Assembly (NCBI GenBank): GCA_947175045.1
Contig: CAMWLH010000021.1
Coordinates: forward strand, 1-13,268
From: an uncultured Clostridia bacterium
GTDB lineage: Bacteria; Bacillota; Clostridia; Oscillospirales; Ruminococcaceae
DNA: 13,268 bases
Direction of reading: 5' to 3'
The notes beneath the pieces are model-generated. The model did not search any database. It was given only the letters and a program-made list of their open reading frames with translations, and was not told the origin of the DNA. Within the stretch, counting starts at the first letter, position 1; each line of letters opens with the position of its first letter. This document shows, piece after piece, positions 7,772 through 13,268 of this stretch. Made by a program: the position numbers and the translations under genes.

Positions 7772-7880
7772 GAATTTCAAAATTCCCGCAAGCACTCTCC
7801 GTTCCGCTTACGCTTCACTTCAAGCGATTGCGGGAACCGGTCAGAATTTTCTGCGAAAATTCTGACACTTTTTGAAATTC
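7772..7880. repeat. Three-armed inverted-repeat element
   Basis: Three perfect pairings nest into a closed three-way structure. The outer arms GAATTTCAAAA (7772-7782) and TTTTGAAATTC (7870-7880) enclose TTCCCGCAA (7783-7791) paired with TTGCGGGAA (7828-7836) and TCAGAATTTTC (7841-7851) paired with GAAAATTCTGA (7855-7865, 3-base loop). A further CGCTT/AAGCG stem (7811-7815 with 7822-7826) sits inside the first branch. On the + strand the last hairpin is followed by CACTTTTT, so it may also end transcription of the DUF58 gene. No flanking target duplication is obvious. It looks like a small structured dispersed repeat or a folded RNA; the class is unknown to me. Confidence 0.8.
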
Positions 7881-7923
7881 CGACGCGTCAACATTGTGTT
7901 GCGATAATATTTTATACAAATTG

Positions 7924-7947
7924 ATTGCCCGACAAGTGTCGGGCAAT
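7924..7947. terminator. Bidirectional rho-independent terminator between convergent genes
   Basis: ATTGCCCGAC (7924-7933) pairs perfectly with GTCGGGCAAT (7938-7947) around an AAGT loop. AT-rich tails flank both sides. It lies directly after the stop codon of the minus-strand GH26 gene and downstream of the plus-strand DUF58 gene, so it can serve both transcripts. Confidence 0.85.
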
Positions 7948-7949
7948 AT

Positions 7950-8918
7950 TTAATATAATTTCGGCAGCTTATCTAGCGTTATCGCGCAGGGGCTGTTGTA
8001 AATGCTTCGCAGCGTTTCCTTATCGGTGTACTGCTCCGAGGTCACGAATCCGCCCGACCACGCCATGTAGCTCGCCCAACCTATCCCTTCCTCAATGATA
8101 GCGTCGATGGAGGGCAGCGTGCCGGTTTCCCCGATAAGGGCGATCTTAGGCTCGGCGGTTATTTTGATAAGCTCGCGGTACATTTCGGCGCGGCTTGTGT
8201 GGGAGTGCTCGGGCGGATACATATCGCGGGAGATAATGTCCACAATATCGTCGCCCGGGTAGCATTCGGGCATCTGGGAGTTCCATACCCAGATAAGGTT
8301 GTTGAGCCCGTGAATGTTCGTGTAGCGCTCATACATAATGCGAAAGAGCTTTTTTACGGTTTCCGCGCCCTTTGCTCCCCACCAGAACCAGTCGCCGTCG
8401 CCCTCGTGAAAGGGTCGCCACAGAATGGGTATCTCCCTGTCGCGGAACGGACGCAAAAGTCCCGCCATCGTATCCATATCGGACAGCAGCGCCCTGTTTT
8501 CGGGAGTTCCCTCAATGACCGCCCTTGAAGCGTCGAAATCGGTGAACCTGCTGAAAAAAGACTTGGAGCGCCCCCCAATCGGCGAGAACCAGTGCCAAGT
8601 AAAGGTGATAAGCCCGCCGAGCTCCGCCCACTCCCAGGCCCTTTTGAGCGTGCCGTAGTTGGCGGCGACCTCCGTCATACATTCCTCGTCGGTGTCGGAA
8701 TAGTTGATGTTGGGGGAGTAGGAGAGCAGCTCAAAGCCCAGCAGAGCGGGCATTTTACCCGTTACGCTTTTTATGTAGCGGAGCTCCTCCTGCGCCATGG
8801 TCTGGGTGTGCTGACCCGTGATAACTACCTTAAAGGTAATGTCCGAAAGGTATTTCAGAACATTTTTTACGTATTCCGAGGCGTTTTTGTTGCAGGGAAT
8901 ATAAATCTTGTCGCTCAT
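7950..8918 (-). CDS. Glycoside hydrolase family 26 (probable beta-mannanase), cytosolic
   Basis: The 322-residue product fits the GH26 TIM-barrel catalytic domain. The acid/base motif WRPFHE (167-172, Glu172) is followed by a Trp-rich WFWWG (177-181). The nucleophile lies in LIGETG (261-266, Glu264). Other family blocks are ITGQH (33-37) and TFTWHW (105-110). Most GH26 enzymes cut beta-1,4-mannan by a retaining mechanism, though some act on xylan or lichenan. The start MSDKIYIPCNK shows no signal peptide, no lipobox and no carbohydrate-binding module. It probably works inside the cell on imported oligosaccharides. AAGGAG lies just before the ATG, overlapping the upstream FNT gene's stop region (11-base gap), so the two genes are co-transcribed. 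Confidence 0.92.
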   Translation of the reverse strand: MSDKIYIPCNKNASEYVKNVLKYLSDITFKVVITGQHTQTMAQEELRYIKSVTGKMPALLGFELLSYSPNINYSDTDEECMTEVAANYGTLKRAWEWAELGGLITFTWHWFSPIGGRSKSFFSRFTDFDASRAVIEGTPENRALLSDMDTMAGLLRPFRDREIPILWRPFHEGDGDWFWWGAKGAETVKKLFRIMYERYTNIHGLNNLIWVWNSQMPECYPGDDIVDIISRDMYPPEHSHTSRAEMYRELIKITAEPKIALIGETGTLPSIDAIIEEGIGWASYMAWSGGFVTSEQYTDKETLRSIYNSPCAITLDKLPKLY

Positions 8919-8929
8919 ATTTTTCTCCT

Positions 8930-9595
8930 TCAGTCCATGCGCTCAAAAGGCTTGTCGGTGAGCATTTTTATCAGCGGGATAAGCATTCCTCCCACCGAGT
9001 TGCCGAGTATCGCCGCGGGCAGATATATGTAGGCGTCCGCTATGCGGTTCGTGAGGAACAGATAGAACATATCCGCTATGCAGTGGTTGAATCCGCAGAT
9101 TATAAATACCACTATGCAGATCATGGTGCCGACCACCTTTTCGGTGTGACCGCCCTCCGCGCGGGATATGCGCGCGTTTTCCACCGCCAGGAACATCAGC
9201 ATGCCGCAGAATACCGCCAGTATGAACATACTGGGAACGCTGTCTCCGAGCTTAGTCTCAACGCTTGCCGCCGCCTTTTCCCGCAGCGCGGGAGCTATTC
9301 TCGTAAAATTCAAAAGAAACGCGTCGATAAAGGTACCGAATGCGTTCCCCAAAAGAGTGAACAGACATTCCAGCAAGTAATTCGGCTTGCGCAGCGGGAC
9401 ATAGCCCACCTTTCCCGTGAACAGCCCAAATCCGAACTGAATAATCGCGAACAGCCCCAGCGAGAACAGCACCGCGCCTATGTACCTGTTATCGCAGGAA
9501 AGGCTGACGCAGCCGCCTATTCCTATCATCATTCCCGCGAGAACTCCCAGTGAAAACTGGGAAAGTATTTTTTTGAAAATTGCTTTGTTTTCCAT
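8930..9595 (-). CDS. Formate/nitrite transporter (FNT) family channel
   Basis: The 221-residue membrane protein has about six hydrophobic segments and FNT-family blocks: GAVLFSLGLF (40-49), GLFTGKVGYVP (57-67), LLGNAFGT (81-88), ILAVFCGMLMFLAV (125-138), GFNHCIADMF (168-177) and ILGNSVGGML (196-205). His171 in GFNH corresponds to the central pore histidine that FNT channels use in conducting formate, nitrite or hydrosulfide. It is short for the family (usually about 255-285 residues). The substrate cannot be told from sequence; formate or another fermentation acid would suit an anaerobe. The ATG is preceded by AAAAGGA, and an extended -10 promoter lies just upstream. It is followed by the GH26 gene in the same unit. 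Confidence 0.85.
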   Translation of the reverse strand: MENKAIFKKILSQFSLGVLAGMMIGIGGCVSLSCDNRYIGAVLFSLGLFAIIQFGFGLFTGKVGYVPLRKPNYLLECLFTLLGNAFGTFIDAFLLNFTRIAPALREKAAASVETKLGDSVPSMFILAVFCGMLMFLAVENARISRAEGGHTEKVVGTMICIVVFIICGFNHCIADMFYLFLTNRIADAYIYLPAAILGNSVGGMLIPLIKMLTDKPFERMD

Positions 9596-9624
9596 ATTAG
9601 TTATCCTTTTCGCTTAGTTTATTC

Positions 9625-9653
9625 ATTATATCATACCCGTCAAAAAAAAACAA
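9625..9653 (-). promoter_or_regulatory. Promoter of the FNT-GH26 unit
   Basis: On the minus strand TTGTTT (9653-9648), a 17-base spacer and TATAAT (9630-9625) form a promoter. A TG one base before the -10 box makes it an extended -10 promoter. The predicted transcript start near 9618 gives a leader of about 23 bases. Confidence 0.8.
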
Positions 9654-9662
9654 GCCGTTGAC

Positions 9663-9691
9663 TTGAAAAAAATACTGAAATATGCTATAAT
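9663..9691 (+). promoter_or_regulatory. tex: Promoter of tex
   Basis: TTGAAA (9663-9668), a 17-base spacer and TATAAT (9686-9691) form a promoter with an extended -10 TG at 9683-9684. An overlapping TTGACT at 9658-9663 is 22 bases from the -10 and so less suitable. The start near 9698 gives a leader of about 85 bases with GCGCGGCGT repeated at 9707-9715 and 9741-9749. Its -35 lies nine bases from the divergent promoter's -35. Confidence 0.8.
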
Positions 9692-9782
9692 ATTTCTTGA
9701 GTATGTGCGCGGCGTATTGTTCAAAGTGACCAGTCGTTCCGCGCGGCGTTACTTGGGCAAAAAATCATCATGGGGGTACTAA

Positions 9783-11936
9783 ATGGATATCAATCAGATG
9801 CTCGCAAAGGAATTTAACCTGCGAAAGGAGCAGGTAGACAATACGGTCGCGCTTATCGATGATGATAAGACTATCCCGTTCATCGCAAGATACAGAAAGG
9901 AGCAGACGGGCTCGCTTGACGATACGGTGCTGCGCGAGCTGTCGGACAGGCTTACATATCTTCGCAATCTCGAAAAGAGAAAGGAGGAGATAGTTTCCTC
10001 CATCACGGAGCAGGAGAAAATGACCGACGAGCTGGCAAAGGCGATAGAGAACGCGGTAACGCTGGTCGAGGTGGAGGACATCTACCGCCCGTTCAAGCCG
10101 AAGCGCAAGACCAGAGCCTCCGTGGCACGCGAAAAGGGTCTGGAGCCTCTGGCGCAGCTTTTGACGGAGCAGCGCCGCGAGACCGTTCCCGAAAAAGAGG
10201 CGGAGGGCTATATAAACGAGAGCGTTTCTACCACTGAGGATGCTTTGCAGGGCGCGATGGATATAATCGCGGAGGACATCTCGGACAACGCGGAGTTCCG
10301 CAAGAAGCTCAGAGAGCTGTTTTTCGCGCAGGGAGTGATAACCTCCAAAGCCGCCGCGGAGGATTCCGACGAGGTGTATAAAAACTATTTTGAGTTCTCC
10401 GAGCCCGTCAAGAAGATCGCGGGACACAGGATACTCGCCCTTGACAGGGGAGAGAAGGAGGACGCGCTGAAGGTTGCCGTGGAGCTGCCCGAGGGTGCGG
10501 GCGAGAGCCTTTGCGTGCGGGAGTTCGTGAAGAACGACAGCGCCTGCGGAGCGCTGGTAAAGACCGCTTGTGAGGATAGCTGCAAGCGTCTGGTTTTCCC
10601 GTCGATAGAAAGGGAGGTCAGAGCGGAGCTTTCCGCCGACGCGCAGGAGGGCGCCATAAAGGTGTTCGCGTCAAATCTGCGGCAGCTCATTATGGCCCCG
10701 CCCGTTAAAAATACCGTAACGCTGGGGCTTGACCCGGGATATGCCCACGGCTGCAAGTGCGCGGTGGTGGATTCCACGGGAAAGGTGCTGGACACGGCGA
10801 TAGTTTACCTTACACCGCCCAGAAGGGAAACGGAAAAATCCAAGCGTATCATCGGCGATATGATACAGAAGCACCATGTTTCCACCATCGCCATAGGCAA
10901 CGGAACGGCTTCCCGCGAAACGGAGCAGTTCACCGCGGAGCTTATCAAGACTATTCCCGAAAAGGTGTCGTATATGGTGGTATCGGAAGCGGGAGCTTCG
11001 GTTTATTCCGCGTCCAAGCTGGCAGCGGAGGAGTTCCCCGACTACGACGTGTCGCTTCGCTCCGCGGTGTCTATCGCGCGCAGGCTGCAAGATCCGCTGG
11101 CGGAGCTGGTTAAGATCGACCCAAAGGCGATAGGAGTGGGGCAGTATCAGCACGATATGCCCAAGGCGCGTATGGACGAGGCTCTGAAAGGCGTTGTGGA
11201 GGACTGCGTGAACTCGGTGGGAGTCGATCTGAACACCGCGTCCTACTCGCTGCTGTCCTATATCTCGGGAATAAACGCGGCGGTGGCGAAGAATATCGTT
11301 GCGTATCGTGAGGAAAACGGAGCGTTCTCCGACAGAAAGCAGCTTTTAAAGGTGAAAAAGCTCGGCGCTAAGGCTTACGAGCAGTGTGCGGGATTTCTCC
11401 GCGTTTCGGGAGGAAAAAATCCGCTGGACAACACGGGAATACACCCCGAATCCTACGAAGCCGCGAAAACGCTTATAGAAAGGTGTGGCATAGAGCCCGA
11501 CGAGCTTGGCAGCGCCGAAAAGGTGCGCGAAAAAGTCGGCAGGGTAGGGCTGAAAAATATTTCCGCGGAAACGGGCGCGGGGCTGCCCACGCTGACGGAT
11601 ATAGTAAAGGAGCTTGAAAAGCCGGGTCGCGACCCGCGCGACGAGCTGCCGCCGCCACTTATGAGAAGCGGCGATATCATGGAGATAAAAGACCTCAAGC
11701 AGGGCATGGAACTTGTGGGTACGGTGCGGAATATCGTGGATTTCGGCGCGTTTGTCGATATAGGAGTACACGAGGACGGACTGGTGCATATCTCCCGTAT
11801 TAGCGAAAAATTCATAAAGCACCCGCTCGACGTGGTAAAGGTCGGCGATGTGGTAAAGGTTTGGGTGCTTGATGTGGACGTAAAGCGCGGGCGTATTTCG
11901 TTGACTATGAGGAAGAAAGACGTCGGCACGGTTTAG
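9783..11936 (+). CDS. tex: Tex, S1 RNA-binding transcription accessory protein
   Basis: The 717-residue length and domain order match the Tex family. An N-terminal helical region covers about 1-190. A YqgF/RNase H-like domain starts at VTLGLDPGYAHGCKCAVVD (312-330) and includes GNGTASRETE (372-381) and SEAGASVYSAS (401-411). Helix-hairpin-helix repeats run through SVGVDLNTAS (478-487), ISGINAAVAKNIV and LLKVKKLGAKAYEQCAGF. A C-terminal S1 domain spans about 638-712 (VGTVRNIVDFGAFVDIGV). Tex is a cytosolic nucleic-acid-binding protein structurally related to eukaryotic Spt6 and implicated in transcription; its exact role is unsettled. The ribosome binding site, GGGGG at 9772-9776, is modest. 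No terminator is evident before the next promoter, 39 bases after the stop. Confidence 0.96.
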   Translation: MDINQMLAKEFNLRKEQVDNTVALIDDDKTIPFIARYRKEQTGSLDDTVLRELSDRLTYLRNLEKRKEEIVSSITEQEKMTDELAKAIENAVTLVEVEDIYRPFKPKRKTRASVAREKGLEPLAQLLTEQRRETVPEKEAEGYINESVSTTEDALQGAMDIIAEDISDNAEFRKKLRELFFAQGVITSKAAAEDSDEVYKNYFEFSEPVKKIAGHRILALDRGEKEDALKVAVELPEGAGESLCVREFVKNDSACGALVKTACEDSCKRLVFPSIEREVRAELSADAQEGAIKVFASNLRQLIMAPPVKNTVTLGLDPGYAHGCKCAVVDSTGKVLDTAIVYLTPPRRETEKSKRIIGDMIQKHHVSTIAIGNGTASRETEQFTAELIKTIPEKVSYMVVSEAGASVYSASKLAAEEFPDYDVSLRSAVSIARRLQDPLAELVKIDPKAIGVGQYQHDMPKARMDEALKGVVEDCVNSVGVDLNTASYSLLSYISGINAAVAKNIVAYREENGAFSDRKQLLKVKKLGAKAYEQCAGFLRVSGGKNPLDNTGIHPESYEAAKTLIERCGIEPDELGSAEKVREKVGRVGLKNISAETGAGLPTLTDIVKELEKPGRDPRDELPPPLMRSGDIMEIKDLKQGMELVGTVRNIVDFGAFVDIGVHEDGLVHISRISEKFIKHPLDVVKVGDVVKVWVLDVDVKRGRISLTMRKKDVGTV

Positions 11937-11974
11937 AATGATCGGAGCGTCACAAAAGAAAGTCGACAAACCTA

Positions 11975-12003
11975 TTGACATTGTTGAATAGAAGTGTTAT
12001 AAT
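11975..12003 (+). promoter_or_regulatory. Near-perfect promoter of the SCP2-domain gene
   Basis: Consensus TTGACA (11975-11980), a 17-base spacer and consensus TATAAT (11998-12003) with an extended -10 TG at 11995-11996. This predicts strong constitutive transcription starting near 12010, giving an unusually long leader of about 134 bases that contains the palindrome TTTTGCGCAAAA (12056-12067). Confidence 0.9.
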
Positions 12004-12143
12004 ATACAAAGCAAGCTTGAGCGCTGAGCAAAAGCAACGCAAGCAGAGAGCAACGTTTTGCGCAAAAATTACTTGTTCGGCGCGGTGCGAAAAATTTCTA
12101 AAATCACGGTGAAAATTTTTTTAAATCAGGAGGGCAATGCAAT

Positions 12144-12461
12144 ATGAATATTGAAGAGATCGTTAAGGGCGCACGGGAGACAATGAGCAAGGTCGATATT
12201 TCGGGTGTGAATTTTCTGGCAGTGCAGGTAAATCTGACAGGGGAGAACGGAGGAGTTTTTTATATTGAGATAAAGGACGGCAAGGTGAATGTCGAGCCTT
12301 ATAATTACAATGACAGAAGCTGCGGCATCACGATCAGTCCCGATAATTTCGCGAAGCTGATCTCCGGCAAGCTTGACCCCGTTATGGCGTTTACCACGGG
12401 CAAGCTCAAGGTGGACGGCGACGTCGGAAAGGCTCTGGAGTTTTCCAAGCTGCTTAAATAA
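12144..12461 (+). CDS. Stand-alone SCP2 sterol-binding-domain protein
   Basis: The 105-residue product resembles a single SCP2 (sterol carrier protein 2) domain. A first amphipathic helix is followed by strands with VFYIEIKDGKVNVEP (38-52), SCGITISPDNFAKLISGKLDP (59-79), a typical SCP2 block with the substrate-cavity helix, and the closing MAFTTGKLKVDGDVGKALEFSKLL (81-104). The fold binds lipids or other hydrophobic ligands in a tunnel, but the ligand in bacteria lacking sterols is unknown. The protein is cytosolic with no signal peptide. AGGAGGG at 12128-12134 precedes the ATG by nine bases. A consensus promoter and a dedicated terminator make it a highly expressed single-gene unit. Confidence is in the fold, not in a ligand. 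Confidence 0.88.
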   Translation: MNIEEIVKGARETMSKVDISGVNFLAVQVNLTGENGGVFYIEIKDGKVNVEPYNYNDRSCGITISPDNFAKLISGKLDPVMAFTTGKLKVDGDVGKALEFSKLLK

Positions 12462-12464
12462 GTT

Positions 12465-12497
12465 TATCCCGCGGTTTGTTGTGACCGCGGGATATTT
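12465..12497 (+). terminator. Terminator hairpin after the SCP2-domain gene
   Basis: TATCCCGCGGT (12465-12475) pairs perfectly with ACCGCGGGATA (12484-12494) around an 8-base loop, four bases after the stop codon, followed by a short TTT. The T run is weak but the stem is strong. Confidence 0.75.
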
Positions 12498-12501
12498 GCC
12501 G

Positions 12502-12530
12502 TTGACAAAGCAGGGAAAATATGTTATACT
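12502..12530 (+). promoter_or_regulatory. Promoter of the TPR-like gene
   Basis: Consensus TTGACA (12502-12507), a 17-base spacer and TATACT (12525-12530). The transcript is expected to start near 12537, only about 40 bases after the preceding terminator, and it carries a leader of about 100 bases. Confidence 0.85.
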
Positions 12531-12547
12531 GAAGATATATTAAGTGA

Positions 12548-12628
12548 GATTTCCCGCGAGGGTCTGCGTAAACTTGGCAAGGTGGAATTTTCGCGGACTG
12601 AGCATGGGAAATCCTTTTCGGATAAGGA
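12548..12628 (+). promoter_or_regulatory. Structured mRNA leader that may gate translation
   Basis: An interrupted hairpin pairs GATTTCCC (12548-12555) with GGGAAATC (12606-12613) and GTCTGCG (12562-12568) with CGCGGAC (12592-12598, one G-U pair). It continues with AAA (12570-12572) and TTT (12588-12590). Between the two helices is a purine-rich internal loop (12556-12561 opposite 12599-12605). The 3' end of the outer helix overlaps TCCTT (12612-12616), which is complementary to AAGGA (12624-12628) of the ribosome binding site. Formation of one helix could thus affect exposure of the other. This matches the layout of a regulatory leader but no known riboswitch class was recognised. Confidence 0.45.
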
Positions 12629-12635
12629 GCGGCAT

Positions 12636-13268
12636 ATGAGTATAACGCTGAATGAAAACGGAATGATCGCCGATGACGACAAGCTATATGAGAAGCTGGA
12701 CAAGTGGCATGACGGCGAAGACTACGATAAGATAGTGAGCGCGGTTCTGGATATACCGCAGGAAAATCGGAGCAACAAGCTGTGGTTCAGGCTTATCAGC
12801 GCGTATAACAATCTGAAGCAGTTCGACAAAGCCGATGAGGAGCTGCGTAAGATATTCCCGCGCTGTGAGGCTCCCGTTGATCGGGCGCGCTGGCATTATA
12901 TGAACGGGTATATATTTGATATCAACCGCAGGGAGCTTGCGGCTATGCATTGCTATGAGGACGCTCTGGAGGCCGATCCCGACGATACCGCCGGGCTTGA
13001 TCTTGAAAAAAATATCGAGGACTGCCGCAGGTATATCGAAAAGGACTTGAAAAATCTGCGGGAGCTTTCCGAAAAGATCACGAAAGATATCAAAAAGCGC
13101 TATGCGCAGATGCCATGGTCGGAGAAGTACGAGCTTAACGACGAGGAATTTACATTGCAGCTTGGATTTCTACCCGCAATACGGAAAATTCCCGGGCATG
13201 AGCACGGACCCGGCTTCAAGGAGTATTTTATAAAATACAAGGGGGAGCAGAAGGAGCAGGCAAAGGCG
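12636..13268 (+). CDS. TPR-like helical repeat protein, 5' part only
   Basis: The reading frame opens at an ATG with AAGGAG six bases upstream and remains open for 211 codons to the window edge, so the C terminus is missing. The N-terminal part is built of helix pairs resembling tetratricopeptide repeats: about 15-72 (WFRLISAYNNLKQFDKADEELRKIFP) and 82-119 (ARWHYMNGYIF, then CYEDALEADPDDT). A highly charged helix follows (130-160), then a different region starting near MPWSEKYELNDEEF that may begin a second domain. TPR units mediate protein-protein contacts. There is no signal peptide. The function is unknown. It has its own promoter and a structured leader, separate from the SCP2 gene. Confidence 0.8.
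   Translation, partial: MSITLNENGMIADDDKLYEKLDKWHDGEDYDKIVSAVLDIPQENRSNKLWFRLISAYNNLKQFDKADEELRKIFPRCEAPVDRARWHYMNGYIFDINRRELAAMHCYEDALEADPDDTAGLDLEKNIEDCRRYIEKDLKNLRELSEKITKDIKKRYAQMPWSEKYELNDEEFTLQLGFLPAIRKIPGHEHGPGFKEYFIKYKGEQKEQAKA

Noticed and set aside
12579..12596. AAGGTGGAATTTTCGCGG resembles the T-box motif AGGGTGGNACCGCG
   Set aside because: The match has a four-base insertion and changed core bases, the leader is only about 100 bases, no stem I or terminator follows, and the gene is not an amino-acid-related gene.

Overview
The window looks like chromosomal DNA of a low-oxygen, fermentative member of the Firmicutes/Clostridia, most likely a Ruminococcaceae/Oscillospiraceae-type gut bacterium. 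This rests on the tig-clpP-clpX order, strong AGGAGG-type ribosome binding sites, consensus TTGACA/TATAAT promoters, a moderately high GC content with AT-rich spacers, a GH26 mannanase and a formate/nitrite-type channel. The assignment is inference from gene content. No rRNA, tRNA, CRISPR array, transposase or integrase was seen.

Region 1 (1-3451, + strand) is a protein quality-control cluster: trigger factor (tig), the ClpP peptidase and the ClpX unfoldase. Trigger factor handles nascent chains at the ribosome, and ClpXP degrades tagged or regulatory proteins. A GC-rich spacer with competing inverted repeats separates tig from clpP. The lon gene that often follows clpX is absent. Region 2 (3452-5460, + strand) starts with a nested inverted repeat that begins inside the clpX stop codon. 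It continues with an uncharacterised 305-residue protein, a small MGMT-fold alkyltransferase-like protein and a hemolysin III/PAQR-type membrane protein, all tightly spaced like one operon.

Region 3 (5499-7711, + strand) has its own promoter and encodes a MoxR-type AAA+ ATPase followed by a DUF58 protein, a well-known pair of unclear exact role. It is followed by an AT-rich spacer (7712-7949) holding a three-armed inverted-repeat element and a bidirectional terminator. Region 4 (7950-9595, - strand) is a two-gene unit: an FNT-family channel, then a GH26 glycoside hydrolase without a signal peptide.

Region 5 (9625-13268, + strand) begins at a divergent promoter pair. It holds the RNA-binding protein Tex, a stand-alone SCP2-domain protein with a near-perfect promoter and its own terminator, and the 5' part of a TPR-like protein that runs off the window. 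The mRNA leader of that last gene can fold into a long interrupted hairpin that overlaps a possible Shine-Dalgarno-blocking hairpin. The most unusual signals are these non-coding structures (3450-3531, 7772-7880, 12537-12635 and 1334-1430). The genes themselves are mostly recognisable housekeeping or accessory families, and I do not see a clearly new multi-gene system.
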